Source: Diphasiastrum complanatum
Lineage: Eukaryota > Streptophyta > Lycopodiopsida > Lycopodiales > Lycopodiaceae
Assembly: GCA_029204225.1 (NCBI GenBank)
Contig: CM055098.1
Span: forward strand, 4,834,107-4,898,106
Reading direction: 5' to 3'
DNA: 64,000 bases
Both the position numbers and the translations under genes were made by a program. The notes under the pieces are model-generated. The model was given only the letters and a program-made list of their open reading frames with translations, did no database searches and had not been told where the DNA came from. How positions within the stretch are numbered: the stretch's first letter is position 1; every line of letters begins with the position of its first letter. This document shows, piece by piece, positions 9,966-22,276 of the stretch.

Positions 9966-12190
9966 ATTAATAAATGTAAATGTTCTTGTGGAGGCATGTA
10001 AAGATAATGACAATATCATAAATGATGCAAGTTTTGCACGTGCATTTAAAAATGTGGTTCCCATGTTTTTTAGTATACCTAAATGCGCGTTTTAAAGATT
10101 CCAAAAGTGAGGTATCAATTTTTGTCAAATATGATGTGCAATAACTTGCAGCTGCATATGGGTCAAGAATATACTGCAAATTCATGTTCGCGCTCCAAAT
10201 TTGACTTATGCATGGATTGAAATTATTTGTATATATGTCTTTTGGATTGTGTTGTAAAAATATTGTTGGGTTTTTAAGCTGTTTTTTATTGCTTTTATTT
10301 AATCAACACCCGGTATTTGCAATGTAGCAAGCCATGTCGAAAAATTTGTATGTTTTACTATATCAGTACAATATATGTATTTTTTAATAACACAATATAG
10401 AGTTTGGTAAAGGTTTTCGGTATTTGCTTCTGCCTCAGAATATGGATGTAAAATAGTGGTGTATGGCATTGGAGATTGTGGATAATAAAAGTGACATTGT
10501 CTAGTTTTATAGCATGTTGACCGATGACGATGAGTTTGTATGTCTAGGTTTTGTATATTGAGTTGTACGCTATCACACGAAATGCACATGTCAATAAATT
10601 TGGCAATTTTGGTTTCATATTCTTTACCGTAAATTGGTATATTTACAAGCCATAATAATCTATGTTCATGTTGACTGCCACAATTTTGAAATTTAGTAAC
10701 AAAAAAATAATCTTGAATGTTTTTCAAAATATTTGTCTTTTCTATATCAATGTTCGTAGTGCATTAATTTTTACGATATAGTATCTTGCCCACATTGTTG
10801 GATCATGTTTGATCAAGTTTCTAAAAAATTCATTTTCAGTTTTATAGGTGTCACGTTCTGAACTGTTCAAATTTAGTTTTTCCAACAACACATGAGACCA
10901 TTTGTGTTTGACAGAAGAATGTTGGTAGACCTAGTTGTCGTAACATTGCAAAAATATTTTTACGTAACTTGTGTTTATTGGGATTTTGACCTTCACAAGG
11001 AGCAACAGTTTTATAACAACTTTCATAATCAACAACATATTCATTACTTGTAAATGGGTGTATTAGTGTGTCATTCATAATATCTTCTTGATTATTAGTG
11101 TCTTGGTGTAAAGACCACTAGGGAAAACCCTTAAGATGAGGATAGGAAAACACAACAAGAGAGACTATAGAGCTTAAACCACCCAACCAAATCTAGATCC
11201 CTTCTGGATCTAGCCCCCAAGCCATGCCATGTGATAGCAAGAGGAGAAGAGCTCAATTGGTAACCTAGATCAAGTCGTCGACGAGATAATCTCTACCTCA
11301 ATATATAGAGAGTAGGATCCTGTGCATGAACCCATGCAATCCCCATGCAGGTCAACTATAAATGGGTCACATCTCTTCATGCATTTCTCCTGCTTATATT
11401 CGTCACATGTACATGCACTACTCCATATGTCTCAATTAGAGTGTCTGGGTCCTCTCAAGATCATTAGTCACAAATAGGCCTCGACGTTGAATAAAATCTA
11501 GGCGTGACTAATAATCTCGAACACTAGGACTATTCCATGTCCTTAACTGAATATGGTCGTAACACTTGGTCTCTAGATTTATCGATGATTAATGAATATG
11601 AACGTTTAGCAATGTTGTCAAAATGTATTTTTCGTGAATGATTAATTTCAATTTTAAGTTTTTGGTACAATGGCGTCTTGGAAAGATCAATAAGAGCAGT
11701 CATTAGTGTTATGGGGTGAACTTTACCAATCATGTAGTTTGTTTTATATCCGGGTTTTCTTTTAAGGCATAATAACACTGTCATTGTCAATAAAATGTGG
11801 CAATATGCTTTGTACTTTGTCAAGATTAGCAAGCATATTTATAATGCTTCCAATTGCTCCAAGCTGACCTTGATGCGCTAATTCACGTATTTGCAAGAAT
11901 GAAATTTTAGGAGCCAGTAGATGTTCTTCTAGCTTAATTAGTGAAAATTATCAATAAGCAGATCTTCCTAATAGAAATTGTCTAATGTTTTGTTTTTTAT
12001 TAATATTTTTTGGTCTACACAAGCACATTATAATTGATCATGATACAAGTTTACCTATACATTTTGGTAGCAAACTTTTTACATTTTTGAGTTTTTGGTA
12101 GTTTGCCATTTATGTTTGTGGCAGCACTACTTTCAAATTCATATTTTTTGAATTTGAAGTGACTAGTTTTGCTTTAATTTGTGCATCAAT
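9966..12190 (-). pseudogene. Helitron Rep/helicase relic, interrupted by a solo LTR
   Basis: Reading the minus strand from high to low coordinates, Helitron blocks appear in order. First a region with KPGYKTNYMIGKVHPITLM (about 11750-11650); then DYESCYKTVAPCEGQNP and LRKNIFAMLRQLGLPTFF (11040-10910); then the Rep block YFFVTKFQNCGSQHEHRLLW (about 10710-10650), whose H-x-H pair corresponds to the HUH nickase motif; then ILDPYAAASYCTSYLTK (near 10150). Frames shift repeatedly, so it is dead. A 458-bp solo LTR (11107-11564) was inserted into it. It is related to the relic at 600-2220. Confidence 0.8.
11107..11564 (-). mobile_element. Solo LTR, 458 bp, with 5-bp target duplication
   Basis: On the minus strand the sequence begins TGTTACGACC and ends GGTCTTTACA (TG...CA). 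It is flanked by the perfect duplication cttgg (plus strand) at 11102-11106 and 11565-11569. No internal region is present, so it is a product of LTR-LTR recombination. It sits between Helitron coding blocks and so is younger than that Helitron. Related sequence occurs at 98-275 and, more distantly, in the LTRs at 35233-35687 and 28001-28325. Confidence 0.87.
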
Positions 12191-13579
12191 AAAGTGTGGT
12201 AGGTATAGCTAGTGTAGAAATGAATTTCAATACAATGTGCCTTGAGGCACCATAGTGTGATAAATTATAAAAAATTGGCAAAACTAGCTTGATTCAAAAT
12301 CATGTAAAATGTACATAAGTGGGTCTCACACGTGTGAGGCCATGGAGCGAGGTGGGAAACCTATCCTAGTTAGATTAAGTCTAAAGAGTAGGTCAAGTCA
12401 ATTTCGTACTGATTCCTGCTTTATAGGACAGTAAAAACAGTTTTTAAATCTTTACAAAGGAAATGGTGATGTCTCACAAAACATAATCCGTGGGGCATAT
12501 TTTCTTTTATAGGCAAAAATTTACTTTTTTTTACATGCACCTTCCAAAAAAAAAAAATGCATCAAAAAAAGAAGAAAAAAGAATTCACGGAAGGGAAGGG
12601 CTGCGGAAGACTGTGTGCCCTCGGGCCCTTCCGCCTGAGTCTGATAGATGGTTTTGGCACTCACCGGACGAGAGACACTTTAGCATTATACACTTTCTTT
12701 CAAGTGCATAGAAGCATCAGCAAATCATTATCAAATTAGAACAGGATTGGACTCTGTAATGTATAAAAGTAAACTGAAAACTATTTCTCTAAGTTACTAC
12801 ATGTGTATCAATAAGCTCAGCTGGCCTCGCATCCATTGGAAAGTTTACTTTGATGTTATAGTATGACTATTTGATTCAGACATGCGGTTGTCTGCAAGAT
12901 AGCCACAGGAAACCCACAATAGAGCTACGATATGCGCCAGTATTAGCACAAAGATCAAATTTTTTGCACTAGAAACCGTTGACGTAGGTTCAAGAGAGAT
13001 TTGTTCAGCTACTCTTCTATGACAAGTGGCCAATGCATGGCCCAGGATGCAGAGAATACTTAGAACATGCACTTATTCATACGTTATTCGAATGCAACAA
13101 ATGAACCTGTCACTTATGTAACTCCGAAAGACTTTTCACAAAAGAAAAAAACGTATATCTCTGCGACTTAAGCGAATGATGGATCACTCGGTGAAAAGTG
13201 GACACTGTTACAATTTAACATAGGCTGACGTACTCCCTGGTCCTCTCAAGCGTTTGGTCCTGCAGGATTTATTATTCATAAGTGACAAAAAATGATCTTA
13301 AGATATTCAGGTAAGGGCTTTTCAACGGAAGACTTAAGCATTGATCTAAAACTTTTGGTTTTGTGTTGTATTTGCAAGTATTCCACTGCAATACAAGGTG
13401 TTGACCAAGGCATATATCTACAAAACATGAATGAACTATCCTTTAAATTCTGGTTTTTGTTTAAGAAATGATAAGAAAATAGGAAAACTATTCTTTTTTT
13501 TATAAAAAGTGAACATAAACTCTCACATAGTGTGATTGGAAAACTAGAAGGTAAGGAAGAGACAAAGGATACTGAAACT
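12191..13579. other. No recognisable gene; possible 3' region of the peptide gene
   Basis: Several short frames exist, including a minus-strand 75-codon frame at 12845-13072 with one hydrophobic stretch (FVLILAHIVALLW). I do not recognise any of them. The part next to 13580 is probably the 3' untranslated region of the small peptide gene. Confidence 0.35.
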
Positions 13580-13822
13580 TTACCAAGTAAGTTCAAAATG
13601 TTGTTTGAATCTAGTCTCTGTGTGCTTGCTATGTTCGTGTTCCATAGCGATGTTTCCAAACCTGTGAGAACGATTAGGTCCAGGTCCTGTATGCACAACC
13701 GTATAAGAGTTTACCAAAGGAGATGATCTTCCTGCTCCATGTTGGGTTTGGCTACCAAAACGCTGAATGCTAGTTAAGCTACATAATAGCAAGAAACTTA
13801 GAAAGGAAAACACAAGACGCAT
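13580..13822 (-). CDS. Putative small secreted peptide precursor (CLE-like motif)
   Basis: An 80-codon frame with a true ATG. Residues 1-18 form a good signal peptide (MRLVFSFLSFLLLCSLTS). The rest is hydrophilic. Near residues 47-59 there is TVVHTGPGPNRSH, which resembles the V-x-T-G-P-x-P core of CLE signalling peptides, although the usual C-terminal histidine/asparagine spacing is off by one and 20 residues follow the motif instead of few or none. IDA-like or PIP-like peptides are alternatives. A TATA-containing unit lies directly upstream in three tandem copies. The function is a guess; the secreted-peptide shape and promoter context are what can be seen. Confidence 0.5.
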   Translation of the reverse strand: MRLVFSFLSFLLLCSLTSIQRFGSQTQHGAGRSSPLVNSYTVVHTGPGPNRSHRFGNIAMEHEHSKHTETRFKQHFELTW

Positions 13823-13835
13823 GATGAGTAAATGA

Positions 13836-14012
13836 CCTTAGACAGCCAGCCTTCCTGGGCTGTTTATATATCCAAAAGAGAAGAGTACATGCCACCTTAG
13901 ACAGCCAGCCTTCCTGGGCTATTTATATATCCAAAAGAGAAGAGTACATGCCACCTTAGACAGCCAGCCTTCGTGGGCTGTTTATATATCCAAAAGAGAA
14001 GAATACATGCCA
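13836..14012 (-). promoter_or_regulatory. Three tandem 59-bp units, each with a TATA box
   Basis: Units start at 13836, 13895 and 13954 and are nearly identical (few substitutions). Read on the minus strand, each contains ggatatataaacag, a strong plant TATA box. The nearest TATA is about 40-50 bp upstream of the ATG at 13822, so this array looks like a triplicated core promoter of the peptide gene. Promoter activity is inferred; the repeat is directly visible. Confidence 0.72.
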
Positions 14013-16500
14013 AGAAACAGCTACTTGTGATGTCAACAAACACAAGAAACACAAATGTGTTTTGTTTGACACCAACAAACCTTCCCTCAAACAAAATATC
14101 ATATTTCTTTTCCGAATTCTACTATCACCTACATGTAGACTCCACGCCTTCACACCCCATTTGTGTGTAGTCCACGCAGCTATACATGGATTGTGATTAA
14201 ACAGTCCTTCACCTACATGTAGACTCTACCTCTTCAAACACCATTGTGTGTGGTCTACGTAACTATACATGGGCTGTGAATGATATTGATTTTAGCATCT
14301 ACAAGAAACTACAAAAAAATTGATTTCATGTTTAGAGCTTGAATGCTCTAATATGAAAGGGTGCTGATCTCTTTGCACTCCTCCACGTCCATCGAGTGTA
14401 TCTTGATAAGATTCCTCGTCTCCATTATCAAACATGTGCAAGATTTAAACCAACGAAAACCAAGAGTCTAAGTTGCAGAGCACGATATTTTTGAAGATAA
14501 ATCTAGAAAAACAAAGGAAAAAAGCTTGCGAATTCATTCCACAGACGAACAACTCTACGAAAATAGAGAAACATGAAACCGTTCATGAAAGCAACATTTT
14601 ATATTCTCTTCACTTTCTGTATTTTCTATTGTATCTACTTTTCCATAAGAAATAGTTTTAGGGGTGCCAGAAGATGTACAGTTTAAGGAAATTATCAACG
14701 ATATGAATGCAGCACAACTTCACACAATATGAACAGAATGACTACAGCTTCATTCAGTCCAATGTAGGAGTAATTGAATACAGCCAACCCAAAAACCCGT
14801 TCGTTCTAGCTATGGAAGCATAAAATAAAAATGCGAAACATCTCATCGTTGTAGCATGACGAGACTATAAGCCTCCAAAAGCACCAGTTGATCATGTCCA
14901 TCTCACACACACGCGGTTGCATGCAGCGACAGCAAACAACCTCAATATAGCAAGAAACATAATGGCCAAAGAGGGAAACTTGAAATTGGAGACAACACAC
15001 AGCAAATCAGAAGCTAGTGTCAAAAATTGATATTTGAGTACCATGCAAAGGTCTACAATGGAGCTATCAAGCTTTGAATCAACGCAAGAGCTCATATACA
15101 ACAAAAGTTATGATCATCCAAAGAGAAGCCAATTTGTCACATCCACATGAAAAAACAAAGTAAAATTCACTGCGAGACGCAAAACCAAGCATGTTGCTCT
15201 CGGGTAGAGAGAGAATAGACCAAAAAGTGTATGAGAACCAAAATTGAATTACCTCTCAACTTAATTGTATGTACAAAGAGAGAGCTCCTCTATATAGTGG
15301 TTTGAGATCCAAGAGGAGTAGTAAGCAAGTAATATGATTGGATCTCTTACATAGCACCTCTAAATTTGATTGGTCCCTCTCCTACATTGATTGGACCATT
15401 TATGATGCATCTCTCTCTTGTGATTGGTCACATGACAACATTACAACATCAAAAGACATGTCATTAGCCCTCTATCATCATGCCAAATGTCAAAGGCCTA
15501 CACTTCTTCAAGCTAAGTCAAAGCTACTTTTGGCCTAATCATCTACAAACAGGAAGCTCCTCAACCTCATATCAACTGAAAACATCCAATGATTATGCAA
15601 AGATCAAAAGCCAACTTTCTAAAACTTAGATCTCTCATATTGATTTTATGAAAATCATGTACAATTGAGATTTTTTTAGTGGATAGAGAGGCTTGGATTT
15701 CAACATAGGATTCTTTAAAGATTGAATATCCAATGCTTTTGATAAACTTGAACCATTTGAAATTAGATTCCAGTCATTCATGTAGTAGATGGCCAATATT
15801 GTCAAAAATTCTCATTTATCCTAGGAGCTTGATATTTCTGGAGAATTACTAACAAGAAATGATTCTGATCTTTCCAAATCATCATCTATCTTATGTACAA
15901 GAGATTAAAACACTTGGATATCCATAATGGTGCCAAATGTTGAGAATCTATAAGCTAATTTTAGCATGTTTAACATTCTTCATATAAGCTGGTATGAAAA
16001 GGACAATACGAATTCTAAAGATCCATTGGATCTATTGGACGAGTCATATAGTGGGGTCAATTCTGAACTTGAAAGGATACTTAATTTGTGGATTTATTAA
16101 TTATATAATTGTATTGTTACCAAGTAGGATCACAGATTTAGGTCATAGGGTGGAGTTTGAATCTGACCAGCAACAGAATTATCGATAGGAGTAATAAGAT
16201 CCTTGCACTCGGCAAGAGGCATGGATACTTATATAAAATGGCACATTGTTATTCTGATTCTAGTCAAGCTTTGAAAACCTCTGTTCTTGTCAATAAAGTC
16301 ATCTTGTCAACTATTGTTGAAGCTATGACAACTACAGAGCCAAAAATGGCTCGAGTATTTATGTTTCTTGATTAAACTATTTGAGAATACCTTAGAAGAA
16401 TTGTTAACATAATGACACCCATTCCCTCAAAGACCGTAATGGCATGTTATTATTCTGCCATGTTTGACAACATCAAAGTTGGTATGAAAGCATTCACTTC
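14013..16500. other. No recognisable gene
   Basis: A long AT-rich stretch with only short unrelated frames. A repeated phrase near 14111-14165 and 14209-14265 (cacctacatgtagactc...gtgtgtggtctacg) is a diverged tandem duplication of about 97 bp. I see no gene. Confidence 0.4.
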
Positions 16501-16514
16501 CTAAACCATGCGAA

Positions 16515-16517
<3 letters not shown>

Positions 16518-16577
<60 letters not shown>
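16518..16577. repeat. (TA)n microsatellite
   Basis: About 30 uninterrupted TA units. Confidence 0.98.
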
Positions 16578-16581
<4 letters not shown>

Positions 16582-16599
16582 AAACTCAAAAAAATAAAT

Positions 16600-17345
16600 A
16601 CTCATGCAAACAAGCCTTGATGGCTCCTCCTTGGACCTTGCAAGATCCTTGACACCAACAGCATTAGAAGCACTTCCATTCACACTTGAAACAACACTCT
16701 TGACATTAACATCAAAGGCAACATCCATGGATTTGAGATTTGAATGTTCCAATCTCTCCTCTTGAGGAGTAAGCTCTCCTTTGTCTTCCATCACATCCAA
16801 ATTGTGATTAGATCTCACACAAACATCAACTTTGAAAAGCTTACCATCTCTAATCCCTTTGGCAATGACATATACTTTCTTGGTTATAAAGCAAGTATCA
16901 CAATCAAACTTGACATCACATCCATTGTCAATCAATTGATTTACACTCAACAAATTTCTAGACATTGAAGGAACATACAAGATGTCTTGAAGCTTTGCTC
17001 TCCTTCTTGACTCAAGCCAAATAGGAATGGTTCATATCCAATGAATCTCACATTTAGCACCATTTGCAACAAGAATAGACTTCTTAGAACATGATGAGAA
17101 TGAAGAGAAATACTCCTTTGCCTTGTGCTATGTGAGCTCACCTCACTATCAATCCACCAAGGATCTTCCTCCATAGAAATTGATGATGTATTCATGCACA
17201 CACCATGAGTGACGACTCCTCATTAAGGCCATCTCCCTCTTGATTATTGAAGCTCACTTGCCTCATTTCTTGCTTTTCTTCATCCCTTTTCTTCTTATAG
17301 CACTTCAAGGCAACATGCCCCTTCTTGCCAAAATAATAGCACTTG
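16600..17345 (-). pseudogene. Copia gag-protease fossil
   Basis: Minus-strand blocks, in order: a zinc knuckle with a lost first-pair cysteine (KCYYFGKKGHVALKCYKKK, near 17330-17280), the protease start PWWIDSEVSSHST (normally W-x-I-D-S-G-A/C-S, so the catalytic DSG has become DSE), and MYVPSMSRNLLSVNQLIDNG, the usual block after the protease. Frameshifts separate the blocks. It ends near the TA microsatellite. Confidence 0.78.
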
Positions 17346-18315
17346 AATCCCTAACTTGCCTCCAATAGGTAGCCTCTAATTGATGCCCTTATGAATAAGT
17401 ACTTATACACAAAGTACAAATTTGTGAAATTATTCTTCAAATTGTTCAAGCTAGTATTGGTGAAAATCTAGGACATAGTTTGTTGTCAAACCAATTCAAA
17501 TTTAATCCAACTCTAAAGGTTAGTCTTGGGTCAATCCAAAAGGGGTGATTGGGTCTGATTTTCATGTGTTTCAAGCAAATCTTACATGTCATGTTTCTAT
17601 GATCTAGATGAGATCCATTTTTTCACATTGATTAGATATTGGGCGAAGATTGATTCTAAGATTTGTAATTTAGACGTTTTGCAAATCTTTCTAGATTGTT
17701 GATGTGGTCAAATCTAGTCAACTTTGAGAATTATGGTATCAATTGTAAAATTACTAGTATTTTTCTTTTCGAAACTCCTAACTTCACAATAATAGCCACT
17801 TCTCAATTTAAACTACATTTAAACAAGCAATTACTTTTATAATGTACATATAACTCAAAATGAATATTGTTTACTTTGAAGTGGTAGATAACCAGATACA
17901 TGATTCGTCGGTGAAGACTTCACTTCAGCATAATCAAATATGTTCAAAGCATTTCCAAGTGTCAAGATATATTAGGTTGCATGTAGAAAATGTCAAAAGT
18001 GCATTACATCTACATTTAGCAAAAAATTTTCAACAAAGTTAATTCTACGTGCCCAATAACTACAAATTGTCCTATTATTATGATACCAATCTAATAATCT
18101 TCCTACAACTATGATGTAGAACTTCATAGATGTAGAACTTGCAAAAGGTTAAACTACAAAAGTCTTGAATTTTCTCTTCTAAATGTTGTTTCCCTTTAAA
18201 ATCTATTGTGGTTATAAAGATTCTAAATTCCGGTGGCTTTGAGCTATGGATCTAATATGTACCATTTTTTCGTATTGCAACATGTTTATAGGCTATAATA
18301 AGTATATTAAGGATA
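17346..18315. other. No recognisable gene
   Basis: AT-rich, no coding motif found. Confidence 0.35.
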
Positions 18316-18526
18316 GAGAGATTCCATTTGGCATGTTGAATCCACAACAAGAAAATTACTCTGAGTTGGAACTTGTCTGAAAAGAAACAAAGGACTAATT
18401 TTTATAAAACTCGGACTGATTTTCTTGCTGTCATAAAAATCACAGTCCTTTGTTTCTTTTCAGACAAGTTCCAACTCAGAGTAATTTTCTTGTTGTGGAT
18501 TCCTTCAACATGCAAATGGAACTCTC
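18316..18526. repeat. 211-bp near-perfect inverted repeat (hairpin)
   Basis: Arms 18316-18396 and 18444-18526 are reverse complements with only a few mismatches; for example ggaacttgtctgaaaag and cttttcagacaagttcc pair exactly. Pairing continues more weakly into the spacer, leaving a loop of roughly 25 nt. A transcript would fold into a long hairpin. It may be a foldback MITE or a young microRNA/siRNA locus. No clear terminal target duplication was found. Confidence 0.85.
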
Positions 18527-20815
18527 AATGAGTTTGAACAAGCTCAGTAAAATTATTCTAATACGGAAGATATGTTTGCAAAGTGAAGTTTGAGAACAAA
18601 ATAGAAAAACAATCTCAACTATACAAGAAATAATAATACGTACAATGTAAGAACAAGAGCTAAGTTGAACGTTAATACATCCACAATATAATATGGAGAA
18701 AAACTAAAAGAGCCACAAATTGTTAAATTATGATGATTGTCAACCAATAAAATAACCTGCCTTGCACACCTTCCTAGCATAAGAACTTTGCTTGATTGAG
18801 TTCTCGTACAAGGAAGCTCTTAAATCCAAAACTATAAGCAACCAAATGAAGGGCGCAACATGTTATAACATGCTTTTATAAGCTTCTAGAGCCTCCAAGC
18901 TTTAACAGAGTATCAATTGACATCCTTAGCCCTAGGTCCTAACCAAGTGCCAAAATTGGGCCCTACATAGGGGCAACCATGTAATTGATGAGACTCGGTT
19001 GACAATGCAAGCTGATGTGGATTCAAATGTGACCAGAGGGTCTGTAGCTCTGAATATTGCTACCACCGCTCCAAAATGATCCCAAATTCAAAAGCTCATG
19101 AGTTGAAATTGCATAGAACCGTTCAACAACCCTATTTACCAATAGACCATATAGGGAGCAACAACACTTGGCTTGCTCTCGACAATGTGAAGTTACCAGC
19201 ATATTTGTTACAAGGAGAAGCACACTTCCTGGTCAAGGGAAACCTCCCAACACTCCTTACAAACAGCTGAAATAAAAATATCATCATCAAAACTATTTAA
19301 AATTGTAAAAGCTTCATGAAATGGTATCATTTATTTGAAACAAAGATTCTAAAGTCTAAAAATCATAATAGAACCACAATCAGACAGTCAAGAAAGTGAA
19401 ACAAAAGCATGGGATGCATTCACGCGACTTTCTAGAAATGAGACTTTGTTTTCAATTTCAACACAACTTCCATCATTCAACAAGAAGCAAAACTTCAAAA
19501 CAAACCAATGCAACGTCAATATACAAGAAGCAAAACAAATGGCCTCTATGGCTGAAGACAAATAACTACGGTATTTACATAATGACCTGCTACATGCTGC
19601 AGCATGCTGGTACTTCTCCGTGCTTCACCGTGTGTTCTCTGCAAGCTGCAGATATATTGGTACTTCTCATTGAAATCACAAACTGGTATAACTCATCAAT
19701 AAGAGATGAAATGTGCAAGAGACTTAAGAACAATGGTTCCGACCTTACTAGACCTAAAATTTGAAAGAGAGGCAGGACTACCTAAAAGAGATTAGCTTGC
19801 TAGGAAAATGCAAAATTGGCAGCTACCATTGCACAGTCTTTCTAGCTGTCAAGGATTTTTAAACATCAAAAGAATAATGGGACAACTGATAGAGATTGGC
19901 TAGCTAAAAAACTTTGAAACTGTAAAAAGGAGTGGCAAGTCTTTACTGTTGTCAAAAGTTGAACACAAGAAGTAACACAGCTCCAGAGCATGTAAATAAA
20001 GCTCAAGCTATAATGGACAAACATGGTTGGCTATGCAATACATAGTTTCCAGGACATTCGAATCAAATTTAATCAGTTAAAAGAAAGAAAAATTAGTAGC
20101 TCAAAAAAGCCTTTGTCAAACAGTTCAAGCGAATACCTAAAAACCCATCAAATTTTCCAAAAAAGAAGGAAAAAAGAGGAGATTCCAAAATTTTGAAACA
20201 ATGTTATACATAGGAATTAAGATTTGTATCCAAGATCGAGTCAAAAGCCACAGAATCAAGATTCATGGGACCTCTGATGCAATGAATTACAAAATCTCTG
20301 CTTTCCCGTATCACAGATACAAATGAAGAAGCTTCCAACCCAGGGGTACCACTTTGAACCAGAAAACACATTAGGATCAGCCTTCCATGCAAATGCATGT
20401 CCTTGAATAATTAAACCGATCAACCAAAGCCTAATATGTTGTTACGTTACAAAACTGCCAGTACTGCTGGAGAGTCTATCCACTGGGACAATATTTTGAA
20501 AATGACATATTCATGCATTTGAGATATTCCCCACATCATGCCCTTTAAACATTAAAACATTTGGCAAGAATGAGGAACTGATTGTCAGATATGTTTCTCT
20601 TTAGCAGCCAAAAGCAAATGATCAGCAGGCCTACAGCATCTGATTGCAGCCTGTTCCAGGCTTGCTTGGAGGTCATCAAGACTTAAAACCACTGCTCAGA
20701 GAAGTACAGCAAGTTAGTTGGACTCTAATCAGATGTAGGAGCTTCAGCAAACTTGGTTGCTTTTGACATTTAACCGGCCTTGAGATGCCTGGGATCTCGA
20801 CAAGTCGTGGTCACC
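18527..20815. other. No recognisable gene; contains the 3' flank of the CWC27-type gene
   Basis: Only short frames without recognisable motifs. The right-hand part, next to the stop at 20816, must hold the 3' untranslated region of the minus-strand cyclophilin gene. Confidence 0.4.
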
Positions 20816-20956
20816 CTACGATAACGAATTGCCAGCCCATTCACGAGTACGTCTTTTTATCTTTGCTTGCATCTTGTTGAACTTTTCTTTCCCCTTCTCA
20901 AGAAGCGGATCATGAACAACATATTGGTTAGGATCATCATTCTTCGACATGTCATC
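20816..20956 (-). CDS. CYP57: CWC27-type gene exon 11 (last)
   Basis: 141 nt, 46 codons plus TAG. Starts after the acceptor gtgcag|GATGAC. Carries [20 protein letters not shown], matching the conserved end of CWC27 proteins (D.Y.V.DP...), and a basic tail (KIKRRTREW). Confidence 0.92.
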   Translation of the reverse strand, partial: DDMSKNDDPNQYVVHDPLLEKGKEKFNKMQAKIKRRTREWAGNSLS

Positions 20957-22189
20957 CTGCACGGACAGATACAGCTCTAATATTATACTACGATAGGAAT
21001 GCCCAAGTTTTACAGCTCATACAAAGAAAAAGGGCCTCACAAAAAGGCACTTTCCAAGCCTCAAATCTGTGCTGAATTTCCCTTTTTTTGCAAGACAGCA
21101 AGTGTGAAAATACTTTCAGCTTACTTCCATTACCAAAGTCAAATATGGCAATTATAATACGAATGCATTGTTGTAGATTGGGAAAATCCCTCTAATGCTA
21201 GTCCCTTGGTACCTTCTTTGCAGCAGCCACTGTAAATTTCAAACTGTGGTTCAACCAGTCAGTCTCATCCTCAAGATCTGGTTTTTTTCCTTCCAGCTTG
21301 TCAGCAGCAGACTTTGAGTTTGAGAGATTGCTCTTAAACTTGTTCAGCATTGCTAAAGTCTGGAAAAGCGAACATGACATATTAAAGCCTTAACTCGTTC
21401 ACGCAAGGGTTTGGATAAAGCTCTGAAACCAAACTTACCTCTCAAAAAAAACGAAAATGAGGCACCCCTGACAACAGGCACTGAAATGAACTTTCAATTT
21501 TTTGCTTACCACTTCCTCTCGGCCTTTTAAAGTTCTCTTTCTTTGCTTATACTTTTGCCGCTGCTGCTCAAGAGGGCTCAAAAGCTGAGCATCAAGGTCA
21601 GCTTTGCTAGTCATTTCAGCCTTAGCTTCAGAGCCAACTCCCTTTTGCTTTATGCTTAGCCTATCTTTTCTTGTTCTCTTAGTTTCATCTTCCTCTTCAT
21701 GTACCCTGGTGCAGCAAATTGAGAGCCAGCCAACTTTCAAGCCTTGCAATCAACTAAAAAGATGCAATTAATACAAGAAGTTGAGAGTCTAAATTTTTGA
21801 GCTTGTAAAATGTTCCTAAACATCTTACAAGCAATAGCCTATCTTTTCTTGTTCACTTAGTTTCATCTTCCTCTTCATGTACCCTGGTGCAGCAATTTAA
21901 AAGGCAGCCAACTTTCAAGCCTTGCAATCAACTCAAAAAGATGCACTTACTACAGCAAGTTGAAAATCTGAATCTTCGAGATTGTAAGATGTTCCTAAAC
22001 ATCTTACAAGCATACCAAAAAAACAAATTTCCTTTCCCAAATCTCCACTCCCTTATACCTTGGATGAATCGAATCATGTTTGGAAATATCTCGCTTTCCT
22101 GCAAAGCAAAAAAATTAGTGAGACTACTAGCAAAAAAGAGTCGGTTGCTACAAGTGAACCAGTCAGTGCATATAGGTTACCAAACCAAA

Positions 22190-22276
<87 letters not shown>

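Noticed and set aside
12845-13072. 75-codon minus-strand frame with a hydrophobic helix
   Set aside because: No homologue recognised and no supporting promoter or signal; a chance frame is as likely.
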